Part shown: positions 15,171 through 23,298 of the stretch, piece by piece | How positions within the stretch are numbered: the stretch's first letter is position 1 | How the letters are laid out: each line of letters opens with the position of its first letter | Assembly (NCBI GenBank): GCA_016714795.1 | Contig: JADKCA010000002.1 | Location: forward strand, 434,001-498,000 | DNA length: 64,000 bases | Source: Sphingomonadales bacterium | GTDB lineage: Bacteria > Pseudomonadota > Alphaproteobacteria > Sphingomonadales > Sphingomonadaceae | Reading direction: 5' to 3' | Position numbers and translations under genes: made by a program | The notes under the pieces: generated by a model | The model's input: only the letters and a program-made list of their open reading frames with translations | Databases searched by the model: none | What the model was told of the DNA's origin: nothing

Positions 15171-16601
15171 CTACCCCTCATGCACCGTTTTCAACACCAT
15201 GCACGCCATCAGGCCTTCCGGGCCATCTTCATGCCCATGCCCTGACCATTTCACCCCGCCGAACGGCGTATCTGCACCACCAAGCATCGTGGTGTTGACG
15301 CAGAACATGCCGGTTTCCACTTCGCGGGCGAGGCGCTTCTGGCGGCGCGCATCGTTCGTCCATGAATAGGCGGCAAGTCCGTAGGGCAAGCGGTTGGCTT
15401 CCGCGATCATATCCTCTTCCTTGCCAAAAGGATTGATGATCGCGACCGGGCCGAATGGCTCTTCGTTCATGATCTCGGCATCCAGCGGCACTTCCGAGAT
15501 CACCGAGGGCGCATAGAAAAAGCCCTGATTGCCGATGCGTTCGCCGCCCGCATTGAGCTTCGCGCCCTTGGCCACCGCATCGCCGATCATGCGCTCCATC
15601 GCGTCGGGGCGGCGGGGGTTGGCCATCGGCCCCATCTGGATGCCGTCCTCCATCCCGTTGCCGACCTTCCAGCCCTTGGCGCGTTCGGCAAAGCCATCGC
15701 GGAAGCGTTCGAATACGCCCTCCTGCACAATGAAGCGTGTGGGGGAAACGCAGACCTGCCCCGCATTGCGATATTTGCCCGCGACCATCGTATCGAGCAC
15801 GCCATCCACATCGACATCGTCGAACACCAGCACCGGGCCATGGCCGCCCAGCTCCATCGTGGTGCGCTTCATGTCGTCGGCGGCCAGTTTGGCGAGATGT
15901 TTGCCGACCACGGTCGAGCCGGTGAAGCTCAGTTTGCGGATGATCGGCGAACCCAACAGATGCCGCGACACCTGATCCGGCACGCCATACACCGCTTGCG
16001 CGACTTCCTTGGGGAGCCCCGCATCGAGCAAACACTGCACAATCGCAAGCGCAGAACCCGGAGACTCCTCCGCAGATTTCAGGATCACCGAACAGCCCGC
16101 CGCGATTGGGGCACCCAGCTTGCGCCCCGGATTGCCGATGGGGAAGTTCCACGGCGCAAACGCGGCAACCGGACCGACGGGCTCATAAGTGACGGTCGAG
16201 CGCATACCCGCCGGGCGGACCAGTTGCCGACCGTACACCCGCTGCGTTTCGCCCGCGTAAAAGTTGAACAAGCCAACGTTCATCAGCACTTCGATGCGCG
16301 TTTCGACGAGCGTCTTGCCTTGTTCCATCGTTGCGATGCGGGCGATCTCTTCCTGCCGCTCCAGCATCAGCCGGGCCGCGCCCTGCAACACGGCGGCGCG
16401 CTGCTGCGCTGTGGAATTGCGCCAGATGCGGAAACCGCGCTGTGCCGTCTCGAGCGCGCGATCAAGGTCGGCGGCATCTGCCAGCGGCAGTTCGCCCAGC
16501 GTCTCGCCGGTGGCGGGGTTGACGACGCGGTGCGTGGCGCGGTGGCCCTGCATCACCTTTTCGCCGTCAATGATCATGTGGAGGGTGGGGTAGCTTGTCA
16601 T
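15171..16601 (-). CDS. NAD(P)-dependent aldehyde dehydrogenase
   Basis: A 476-residue aldehyde dehydrogenase of the superfamily that includes succinate-semialdehyde and vanillin dehydrogenases. Visible: PWNFPIGNP cofactor loop, SFTGSTVVGKH, catalytic glutamate in MELGGHGP near 250, catalytic cysteine in NAGQVCVSP near 284, and EEPFGPVAIINPF. Start ATG 16601 gives MTSYPTLHMIIDGEKV; an upstream in-frame ATG would run into a repeat element. Its place between the SnoaL-like protein and the LigW-type decarboxylase suggests oxidation of an aromatic aldehyde or semialdehyde, but the substrate is not shown by the sequence. Confidence 0.9.
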   Translation of the reverse strand: MTSYPTLHMIIDGEKVMQGHRATHRVVNPATGETLGELPLADAADLDRALETAQRGFRIWRNSTAQQRAAVLQGAARLMLERQEEIARIATMEQGKTLVETRIEVLMNVGLFNFYAGETQRVYGRQLVRPAGMRSTVTYEPVGPVAAFAPWNFPIGNPGRKLGAPIAAGCSVILKSAEESPGSALAIVQCLLDAGLPKEVAQAVYGVPDQVSRHLLGSPIIRKLSFTGSTVVGKHLAKLAADDMKRTTMELGGHGPVLVFDDVDVDGVLDTMVAGKYRNAGQVCVSPTRFIVQEGVFERFRDGFAERAKGWKVGNGMEDGIQMGPMANPRRPDAMERMIGDAVAKGAKLNAGGERIGNQGFFYAPSVISEVPLDAEIMNEEPFGPVAIINPFGKEEDMIAEANRLPYGLAAYSWTNDARRQKRLAREVETGMFCVNTTMLGGADTPFGGVKWSGHGHEDGPEGLMACMVLKTVHEG

Positions 16602-16619
16602 TCTCAATCCATTCGTCGC

Positions 16620-16697
16620 CTCTGCGCAGGCCGTCGCCGTTGCGGGAGTCAGGTGCCAAGGCTTCAAACCGGCCCCCGCCTGCGCGGGGGCGACGGC
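16620..16697. repeat. Palindromic repeat (family A) between SnoaL-like and aldehyde dehydrogenase genes
   Basis: The right hairpin GCCCCCGCCTGCGCGGGGGC (16672-16691) followed by GACGG is nearly the same as the core in hrpB and after clpX. The left half (16622-16655, CTGCGCAGGCCGTCGCC...) is degenerate. It fills the gap between the two genes and sits in the leader of the aldehyde dehydrogenase. Confidence 0.7.
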
Positions 16698-17441
16698 TCA
16701 AGCACTTTTCGTAGCATTTTCGCGGTCAATATCGCCCTGCCAGCGCTCCGGCACAATCGGCTTGCCAGTGACAGGGTGGGCATTGTGGAACGGCACCACC
16801 TTGTGCGTCGGCCACAGCCACACATCATCCTTCAGCACGTCCGGACCGGTCGGGTCTTCGGGGATCGTCTTGTCGAGGAAGGGCACATAATTGGGCCGCG
16901 TGTGCGCCCAGCCGGTTTCATAATCGGCATGCCATTGCGGCACATAATTGAGGATGTGGATGCGCCACACGCCGTCCACTTTCTTGTAGACATTCTCGTA
17001 AATGCCGCCTTCCCACCATTGGCGGACGCCTTCCATCGGGCCGTCTCCCGTATAATCCTTGTGCCGCCCGGCCTGCATGGTGCAGCGAAAGCGGCCATAG
17101 GCGGTCACGCCATCGGGCGCGATGTCCACTACGTCCTGATGCTGGGGATGGTCGAGCAGGAAGCCGTCGATCGGGCCATTATTGCCATGGGTGAAATTGG
17201 TCTGGAAGCGTTCGATATAAAGCCGCGCCGCGCCCGCCTTGCCCTTGTAGATGCCGCCGAAGAAATGCACTTCGCAATCCTCGGTGAACAGGTCCACCAC
17301 TTCGCGATACAGGCATTTGTCGATCAGGAAGCCATAGAGATGGTGCAGCTTGCGCACCGCCTGTTCATCCTCGCAGATGGTGACGCGTTTGGTGAGCGCG
17401 GCGACGGCGGCTTCCAGCGCGGCAATACGATCTTCAGACAT
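16698..17441 (-). CDS. SnoaL/NTF2-like domain protein
   Basis: 247 residues of the SnoaL_4-type NTF2-like fold, found in small dehydratases, ring-hydroxylating dioxygenase beta-like proteins and polyketide cyclases. It opens with a short coiled helix (RIAALEAAVAALTKRV) and then the fold DEQAVRKLHHLYGFLIDK...VVDLFTEDCEVHF. Start ATG 17441 has AAAGGAA eight bases upstream and overlaps the end of the MFS gene by eight bases, so the pair is probably co-transcribed. A catalytic or binding role in the neighbouring aromatic pathway is inference. Confidence 0.8.
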   Translation of the reverse strand: MSEDRIAALEAAVAALTKRVTICEDEQAVRKLHHLYGFLIDKCLYREVVDLFTEDCEVHFFGGIYKGKAGAARLYIERFQTNFTHGNNGPIDGFLLDHPQHQDVVDIAPDGVTAYGRFRCTMQAGRHKDYTGDGPMEGVRQWWEGGIYENVYKKVDGVWRIHILNYVPQWHADYETGWAHTRPNYVPFLDKTIPEDPTGPDVLKDDVWLWPTHKVVPFHNAHPVTGKPIVPERWQGDIDRENATKSA

Positions 17442-18837
17442 GGGCTGTTTCCTTTTCAAGAGCTTCGAGGCGTTCCACCTCTTCGCGGTAGGGCGTAATG
17501 GCACGATACATCAGGAAGGCGGCGGTCGGCATCAGGATGAACGCCGTCGCAAGGATCGCCTGCCCCAGATTATGGGTCACATGATCGGAGATGACGCCGA
17601 TGAACCAGCTTCCCATCGCACCAAAGAAGGTGAACATGAACAGATAAAAGGCTGTCACCTGTCCGCGCATGTCATTCGGGGCAACGCGCTGGATTGCGGC
17701 GTTCTGCGGCACGGCGCCCGCAATCGCGAAAAAGGCCGCGCAACCGAATGCGATGCTCGACCAATAGGGATCGCGGATCAGCAGGGCCGAGAGGATCACG
17801 ATGGTCGATCCGCAAAAGCAGATGAAGGCCGCGCGGATATTGGCGTCCTTGTGGCGCTTGGCGAGCCATTCCACGAACGCGCCGCCTACCACCATGCCCC
17901 CAATGGACGCGATGAGCGCCACACTGCCGATCAGATCGCCGATCTGCGCCGGGTTCCAGCCAAATTCGCGCATCAGATAAGGCGTGCGCCAGAACATGAT
18001 GCCGAACGCTTCAATGGCGCTCAGCGCCAGCGCGCCGAACAGGGGATAATAGACCTTCCCGCCCGCATGGATGGCGCGCGCTGCATCAAAGCCCATGAAG
18101 GTGATGACCTTGCGGCCCAGACTGGCATCAGCCGGGGCATGAACATCCTCGCTGCGCGGGGCCAGCCGCTGCGGTTCGCGCACGGTGAGGAAAAGCAGCG
18201 AGGCGATCATCGAAGGGATGGCCAGATAGAGCAGCGCCCATTGCCAGTTGAAGATGGTCAGGCCGAAAAACGGTTCTGCCGCCCAACCGTTGGACGCTGT
18301 CACCAGTCTCCCGCCGATGATCGGTCCCAGCGTGGTGCCGCCGATGAATCCCAATTGCAGCAGAGCAAAGGCGCGCGTGAGCACGCGCGGCGGGAAGGCA
18401 TCGGTCAGCAGCGAATAAGACGAAGGGGCGTGCGCCGATCCGCCTGCAGCAAGGAAAACCCGGCTGCCGACGAACTGGGTGAAATTCTGCGCCATGCCAG
18501 ACAGTGCGATCAGCATGCCGACAAAGCCTGCGCTGACCGACAGCACCAGCTTGCGCGGATAAATATCCGCCAGCCGCCCCAGCGGAATGCCCACGAAGAA
18601 ATAGCAGATGATCGTGGCCGGTCCGGCCAGAAAGCCGAGCTGCGAATCTGTCAGCTGGAAATCGCGTTTGATGTTTTCGGCCAACATGCCGAACACCACC
18701 TGATCGAGGAAGGACATGAAGGTGGCGAGAATGATAACCGCCAGGGCCCAATAAGCGGCACCGGCAGAGGGCCAGACCTTGGTGCGGGTCGCTTCGGCAT
18801 CAGCGCTCGCGCCCGATGCGACAATTGGTCCGGCCAT
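17434..18837 (-). CDS. MFS transporter
   Basis: 467-residue major facilitator superfamily permease with about 12 hydrophobic segments. The loop 2-3 signature is GIPLGRLADIYPRK, and LDQVVFG in helix 1 is typical of aromatic-acid or hexuronate-type MFS carriers. An insertion between helices 6 and 7 holds a charged loop. The start is ATG 18837 with GGGAG nine bases upstream. It is the first gene of the minus arm of the aromatic island and probably imports its substrate. Confidence 0.9.
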   Translation of the reverse strand: MAGPIVASGASADAEATRTKVWPSAGAAYWALAVIILATFMSFLDQVVFGMLAENIKRDFQLTDSQLGFLAGPATIICYFFVGIPLGRLADIYPRKLVLSVSAGFVGMLIALSGMAQNFTQFVGSRVFLAAGGSAHAPSSYSLLTDAFPPRVLTRAFALLQLGFIGGTTLGPIIGGRLVTASNGWAAEPFFGLTIFNWQWALLYLAIPSMIASLLFLTVREPQRLAPRSEDVHAPADASLGRKVITFMGFDAARAIHAGGKVYYPLFGALALSAIEAFGIMFWRTPYLMREFGWNPAQIGDLIGSVALIASIGGMVVGGAFVEWLAKRHKDANIRAAFICFCGSTIVILSALLIRDPYWSSIAFGCAAFFAIAGAVPQNAAIQRVAPNDMRGQVTAFYLFMFTFFGAMGSWFIGVISDHVTHNLGQAILATAFILMPTAAFLMYRAITPYREEVERLEALEKETAHV

Positions 18838-18863
18838 AAACGCACTCCCTCTCCTCGCCGCTT

Positions 18864-18895
18864 TACAAACGGCAATTTGTATGTGTTAGATACAA
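18864..18895. promoter_or_regulatory. Operator-like overlapping palindromes in the divergent catabolic promoter region
   Basis: TACAAA (18864-18869) and TTTGTA (18876-18881) are a perfect inverted repeat with a 6-base spacer; TTGTAT (18877-18882) and ATACAA (18890-18895) form a second, with a 7-base spacer. The middle half-site is shared. The site lies between the divergent MFS and SDR starts (18837 and 18946) and is AT-rich against a GC-rich background. It looks like a TetR- or GntR-type operator; no regulator is encoded next to it. Confidence 0.55.
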
Positions 18896-18945
18896 TCTGG
18901 TTTGCAGGCGCTTGTCCAGCGCTTTGTGACAGGAGAGGGAGAAAC

Positions 18946-19854
18946 ATGCAAAATCTTGAAGGCAAAACCGCCTTTGTCACCGGTGGCGCGAGCGGGATTG
19001 GGCTGGGCATTGCCAAGGCGTTGCTCAAGGCAGGCATGAATGTGGTGATTGCGGACATTCGCGATGACCATCTGGCCGAAGGGTCCGCAGAGCTGAATGG
19101 CGGAGACAAAGTGCTGGCGCTGAAACTGGATGTCACCAACCGCGCGGATTTTGCAGCAGCGGCGGACGCGACCGAAGCTAAATTCGGCAAGATCCATATC
19201 CTCGTCAACAATGCTGGCGTCGCCGTGGTCGGGCCGACCGAACTCGCCACCTTCGCCGATTGGGACTGGGTGATGAATGTCAATCTGGGCGGCGTCATCA
19301 ATGGCGTGACCACGATGCTGCCGCGCATCCTTTCGCACGGTGAAGGCGGGCACATCGTCAACACTTCATCCATGTCGGGCATGGTGCCGGTGGGCGGCAC
19401 AACCATCTATTCCACCGCAAAGGCCGCTGTGCTGACGATGATGGAAACGATGCGGCCCGAACTGGAATCGCGCGGCGTGATCTGCTCGGCCTTCTGCCCC
19501 GGTGCTGTCCAATCCAACATCGCAAAGGCCGGCGAAACCCGCCCTGCCGAATTGGCCGAATCGGGCTATGCCGAAGCGGACAAGCGCCGCGCGGATGGCG
19601 GCAATTTCTTCCATCTCTACATGACCAAGGAAGAGGTGGGTGAGCGGGTGCTGGAGGGGATTTTGAACGATGAACTCTACATCCTGACGCATGCCGAATT
19701 CCTGCCGGGCGTGACGGATCGCGCGAAGGCAATGGTCGCCTCTGTGCCCGTCAAGCGGCCGCAGAATGAAGAGTATAAGCAGACCTTCGCCATGCTGTTC
19801 AACTCGCCAATCTGGGCGGCGGAGATTGAGCGGCAGGGGAAACTGAAAGCATGA
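18946..19854 (+). CDS. Short-chain dehydrogenase/reductase (SDR 1)
   Basis: 302-residue classical SDR. NAD(P)-binding TGGASGIGLG at residues 12-21, D at the end of the second strand (VIADIRDD) favouring NAD, NNAG at the fourth strand, and catalytic Y155-x3-K in YSTAKAA. It carries a C-terminal extension of about 50 residues beyond the usual 250. The start ATG 18946 follows AGGAGAGGGAG. It opens the plus arm of the island and resembles SDR 2 downstream (about the same length and architecture), so the two may act on related intermediates. Substrate unknown. Confidence 0.9.
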   Translation: MQNLEGKTAFVTGGASGIGLGIAKALLKAGMNVVIADIRDDHLAEGSAELNGGDKVLALKLDVTNRADFAAAADATEAKFGKIHILVNNAGVAVVGPTELATFADWDWVMNVNLGGVINGVTTMLPRILSHGEGGHIVNTSSMSGMVPVGGTTIYSTAKAAVLTMMETMRPELESRGVICSAFCPGAVQSNIAKAGETRPAELAESGYAEADKRRADGGNFFHLYMTKEEVGERVLEGILNDELYILTHAEFLPGVTDRAKAMVASVPVKRPQNEEYKQTFAMLFNSPIWAAEIERQGKLKA

Positions 19855-19860
19855 ACATTA

Positions 19861-19980
19861 TAGCCCTCCCCCCTTCAGGGGAGAGGGTTGGGAGAGGGGG
19901 CTGTGAGACGGGCTCCCAGTGCGGGAATATGGCGCGGGTGGACAGTCCCCTCCCCTAGCCCCTCCCCTGAAGGGGAGGGG
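19861..19980. repeat. Palindromic repeat (family D) between the two SDR genes
   Basis: CCCTCCCCCCTTCAGGGGAG (19864-19883) and the related CCTCCCCTGAAGGGGAGG at 19961-19978 are GC-rich palindromes flanking a linker with GGGAGAGGGGG and CAGTCCCCTCCCC. It occupies the whole intergenic space and ends directly before the AAAGGAG of the next gene. Confidence 0.75.
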
Positions 19981-19998
19981 AATTAAAGGAGAGTTTCG

Positions 19999-20901
19999 AT
20001 GATCAATTTCGCAGGACGCACAGCGTTCGTCACTGGTGGTGCCAACGGGATCGGGATCGGGCTGGTCCGCGCGCTTCTTGCCGAGGGGTGCAAGGTCGCC
20101 ATGGCCGATATCCGGCAGGACGCGATCGACAAGGCACTCGCCACGCTCGACAATAACGAAGTGATGGGCGTTCAGGTGGACGTGTCTTCGCGCGAAGGCA
20201 TGGCGGCGGCGGCTGACGCGGTGGAGGCCAAGTTCGGCCCAGTAACGCTGTTGTTCAACAATGCGGGTGTCAACCTGTTCCAGACCATCGAAGACTCGTC
20301 CTATGCCGATTGGGACTGGCTGATGGGCGTCAATCTGCACGGCCCGATCAATGGCTGCATGACCTTTGTCCCGCGCATGATCGCGCATGGACAGGGTGGT
20401 TATGTCGTCAACACCGCGTCGATGGCTGGCTGGCTGGCGGCGGGCTCGCCGGGCATCTACAACACCACCAAATTCGCGGTGCGGGGCCTTTCTGAAAGCC
20501 TGCGCTATAGCTTGGCCCAGCACAAGATCGGCGTGTCTTGCGTCTGTCCCGGGCTGGTGAAGAGCTATATCTACGCATCGGATGACATCCGTCCGGCCAA
20601 TTTGATGGACGGGGCCAAGCCCATCAACACCGAAAATGTCGAGCGGCTGGCGGGTATGCATCAGGTCGGCATGGAGCCCGACGTGATTGCCGAACGCATT
20701 CTGCAAGGGATGCGCGAGAACCAGACCTACATCTTCCCCATGCCCGACCATAAGGACGAACTGGCGGAGGAATTTGAGACTGTGCTCGGCTTCTATCGCG
20801 ATTACCCGCAAGATCCGGGCTATGAAGAGCGGGTGAAGATCGAAGGATTCCGCCGCCAAGGGTATAAGGCAGCGCGTGAGGCGGCCAAGACGGCCGTTTG
20901 A
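19999..20901 (+). CDS. Short-chain dehydrogenase/reductase (SDR 2)
   Basis: 300-residue classical SDR. TGGANGIGIG cofactor loop, MADIRQD (acidic residue after strand 2), NNAGVN, and catalytic Y154-x3-K in YNTTKFA. Start ATG 19999 is preceded by AAAGGAGAG. Like SDR 1 it has a long C-terminal tail, here ending in repeated basic residues and AAKTAV. It is followed 14 bases later by the VOC gene. It is probably part of the same catabolic unit; the substrate is unknown. Confidence 0.9.
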   Translation: MINFAGRTAFVTGGANGIGIGLVRALLAEGCKVAMADIRQDAIDKALATLDNNEVMGVQVDVSSREGMAAAADAVEAKFGPVTLLFNNAGVNLFQTIEDSSYADWDWLMGVNLHGPINGCMTFVPRMIAHGQGGYVVNTASMAGWLAAGSPGIYNTTKFAVRGLSESLRYSLAQHKIGVSCVCPGLVKSYIYASDDIRPANLMDGAKPINTENVERLAGMHQVGMEPDVIAERILQGMRENQTYIFPMPDHKDELAEEFETVLGFYRDYPQDPGYEERVKIEGFRRQGYKAAREAAKTAV

Positions 20902-20915
20902 ACAGGAGAAGACCG

Positions 20916-21314
20916 ATGAAGGTCAATGCACTCGATCATGTCAACATCATCACCGCGGATCTGGATGGCACCTGCGATTTTTACGCAGGTCTGCTCAACC
21001 TGGACCGCCGCGATGCGCCTGCACCGCTGACGCCGCAGACGGCGCAATGGATGTATGACGAAGCGGATCGCCCGATCCTGCATATCAACAGCCTGGATTG
21101 CATCCGCGCTTATGATCGGGAAGTGCAGCCGGGGCCGACCGGTTCGATCCACCATGTCGCGCTCAATTGCTCGGGCTATGACGAGATCATGGCGCGGCTT
21201 GACGCGCGCGGCATGGATCATCAGGTCAATCTGATCGAAGCCATCGGCCTGCGTCAGGTTTTCACGATGGACCCCAATGGCGTGCTGCTGGAACTGAATT
21301 TCTTCGGGGATTGA
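20916..21314 (+). CDS. VOC family protein (glyoxalase/extradiol dioxygenase fold)
   Basis: 132 residues with the vicinal-oxygen-chelate fold: LDHVNIITADLDGTCDFY at the N-terminus, IHHVALNCSGYDEI in the middle and DPNGVLLELNFF at the end. Likely metal ligands are H8 of LDHVN, the histidine of IHHVAL and the E of LELNF. Start ATG 20916 has CAGGAGAA upstream. At this length it is one VOC module pair, too short for a classical two-domain extradiol dioxygenase. Its place in the aromatic island suggests an isomerase, lyase or small dioxygenase role. Confidence 0.85.
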   Translation: MKVNALDHVNIITADLDGTCDFYAGLLNLDRRDAPAPLTPQTAQWMYDEADRPILHINSLDCIRAYDREVQPGPTGSIHHVALNCSGYDEIMARLDARGMDHQVNLIEAIGLRQVFTMDPNGVLLELNFFGD

Positions 21315-21332
21315 GCGGCGTCAGCCCCAGGC

Positions 21333-22583
21333 TCACTCTGTCATGTCTTCCAGATGAAGGGCCAGCAGGCTTTGTGCCTGCTGATCGGCGGGGAGGGCTG
21401 CGATATGGGCGAGTGCCTTTCGATTCCAAAGGCAGGTTTCGCGATTGCGATCTGACGCGCTGACCGGCACCGTGTCCGTTCCCACAGCTTCATGGACAGT
21501 ATTTGCAGCTTTGCCTATCTTCCGCCGATTCTGCATCGGCGCTGCCGTCTGGTTGGCAAGCGCGTCCTTGATCAGAGTGGCTTCATCCGCGCTGAGTCCA
21601 TCGGCGACCAAGTCTGCGAGTGCGGTATCCCCCGTCCCGGTGGCGCTGCACGAATGATCCGTGCCGTTTGCGGCGGGCATGTTTTTCCAGAGCGCAAGCA
21701 ATCGTTGCGACAGAGCGGGCGGCGCATCCACAATGCGGTCAAAAAGTGTGGAAATCAGGCTCCTTTCGGCAAAGCCCAATGCGCCGCCCTCCGCCTTCTG
21801 CCCCTTCTCCCATGATGTGGACACGATCTCTTCAGCCAGACCGGCATCGGCCGCTTTGAGCAGAGTCCAAAGCGGTTTTCTGTCCAGCGCGGCGTTGAGC
21901 GCGGGCCAGGACACGCCCCATCCGGTCATTTTCAGCCGCTCTTCATCATCGATGCTGCGCGTGAGCGCGTGGGCGGCGATCATCTCCTTGTGGCTGGGTT
22001 CCCAGATGCTGGCATTGGGGGTGGCAAGCGCCTTGTCCACAAATGCCGGGTCGATGCCCGCGCGGTAAAAGGCTGCCGCCTGCATGAAATCAGGCTCGGC
22101 ATTGGATTTGCGGGCGGCGCGACCGGTCACTGGTTCGCCGTTGCGATCCAGATCAATCGAATTGTGAAAGCCGATCTTGGCACGGGCATAGGCCGTGCGG
22201 TTCACGCCCGATGCCATGATCAAGGTGCAGGCCGAAGCGCAGTTGGATTCAACATAGGTATCCAGCTTGGCCTCTCGCACCAGCGAGGCGATGAGAAAGG
22301 CTTCGAGAACCAGTCCGCCGCTTGAATCGAGCCAGATGCGCTGGACCGTTTTCGCGTCTGCAAAGACGCGCTTGAACTTGCGATAGGCCCCCAGTTCGAT
22401 GTCGCCTTCGATTCTGAGCGTCCGTCCGTCTTCAGACAGGGCGATGGCCAGAACATCATCCGGCGGCTCGGCCTCGCCGAACAGGATGGTATTGAGCGGA
22501 TCATCCGGCATGGCGGCCGGTGGCTTTGCGGCCAGCAGCAGCGGGGCCATGAACAGCGCAAACAGGGCACGCTTCAGCAACAT
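21333..22583 (-). CDS. Secreted ClpP/crotonase-fold protein (COG3904-like)
   Basis: 416 residues with an N-terminal signal peptide (MLLKRALFALFMAPLLLAAK). The following 180 residues look like the periplasmic ClpP-fold proteins of COG3904: LDSSGGLVLEAFLIASLVRE, then SNCASACTLIMASG (serine at the nucleophile position) and KIGFHNS (histidine). The C-terminal half is unrelated to anything I recognise. Start ATG 22583 is chosen because it creates the signal peptide; the open frame extends 81 residues further without homology. Function unknown; a protease-like or non-catalytic role is possible. Confidence 0.75.
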   Translation of the reverse strand: MLLKRALFALFMAPLLLAAKPPAAMPDDPLNTILFGEAEPPDDVLAIALSEDGRTLRIEGDIELGAYRKFKRVFADAKTVQRIWLDSSGGLVLEAFLIASLVREAKLDTYVESNCASACTLIMASGVNRTAYARAKIGFHNSIDLDRNGEPVTGRAARKSNAEPDFMQAAAFYRAGIDPAFVDKALATPNASIWEPSHKEMIAAHALTRSIDDEERLKMTGWGVSWPALNAALDRKPLWTLLKAADAGLAEEIVSTSWEKGQKAEGGALGFAERSLISTLFDRIVDAPPALSQRLLALWKNMPAANGTDHSCSATGTGDTALADLVADGLSADEATLIKDALANQTAAPMQNRRKIGKAANTVHEAVGTDTVPVSASDRNRETCLWNRKALAHIAALPADQQAQSLLALHLEDMTE

Positions 22584-22671
22584 GGGCGATATTCTGCATG
22601 ATCCGGGCGAAGAGGCAAGAGATGCGCGCCAAATGGTTGATTTGACTGGCGCATAGGCGCAGCATGGCGCG

Positions 22672-23298
22672 ATGATGGATGCCCACCCTTCCGGAATGTT
22701 TCGCCATGCGCTTGCGACGCGGCTTTGGCATTGGGCGAATGCGGTTGTCGTCATCGTGATGCTGATGAGCGGGGCGACCATCTCCAACGCGCATCGATTC
22801 CTGTATTGGGGGCAAAAGGGGGCCATGCCGGAGGAGGCGTGGCTGCGCGTACCGCGCTGGCCGGGATGGATGACCTTGCCATCGCATTATGATCTGTCGT
22901 CCGCGCGCGAATGGCATCTGGCCTTCGCATGGGTGCTGGCGTTCGGGCTGGGGGCCTATCTGGCGGCTTCGCTGGTGAATGGGCATGTGCAGCGCGATCT
23001 GACGCTGGGACGCGCGGGCAGCCACTATCACACACTTCAGAAGCTGGTCTATTGCGGCCTGCTGTTCGGCATGGTGCCGCTGCTGATCGGCACCGGTCTG
23101 GCCCTGTCTCCGGGCATGAATGCAGCCTGGCCGTGGCTGCTTGACCTGTTCGGCGGGCGGCAATCGGCGCGGACGATCCACTTTTTGCTGGCCGGGGGCA
23201 TGGCGGCGTTTCTGGTCGGGCATGTGGCGCTGGTGCTGGTCTCCGGCCCGGCAAAGCTGTTGCGCGGGATGCTGTGGGGCGGGGAGGGCGGACAATGA
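22672..23298 (+). CDS. Cytochrome b561-type membrane protein
   Basis: 208 residues, four predicted membrane helices with conserved histidines (ATRLWHWANAVV, AREWHLAFAWV, SHYHTLQKLVY, ARTIHFLLAG), the pattern of Ni/Fe-hydrogenase-type b cytochromes and cytochrome b561. It probably binds two b hemes and passes electrons between the quinone pool and the partner encoded next. Its stop overlaps the start of the molybdopterin gene (ATGA). Start: two adjacent ATGs (22672, 22675) without a good Shine-Dalgarno; an internal start at 22696 is possible. Confidence 0.87.
   Translation: MMDAHPSGMFRHALATRLWHWANAVVVIVMLMSGATISNAHRFLYWGQKGAMPEEAWLRVPRWPGWMTLPSHYDLSSAREWHLAFAWVLAFGLGAYLAASLVNGHVQRDLTLGRAGSHYHTLQKLVYCGLLFGMVPLLIGTGLALSPGMNAAWPWLLDLFGGRQSARTIHFLLAGGMAAFLVGHVALVLVSGPAKLLRGMLWGGEGGQ

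Noticed and set aside
15840..17498. A 552-codon plus-strand frame opposite the aldehyde dehydrogenase and SnoaL-like genes
   Set aside because: Runs across two real genes and an intergenic repeat; composition is typical of shadow frames.
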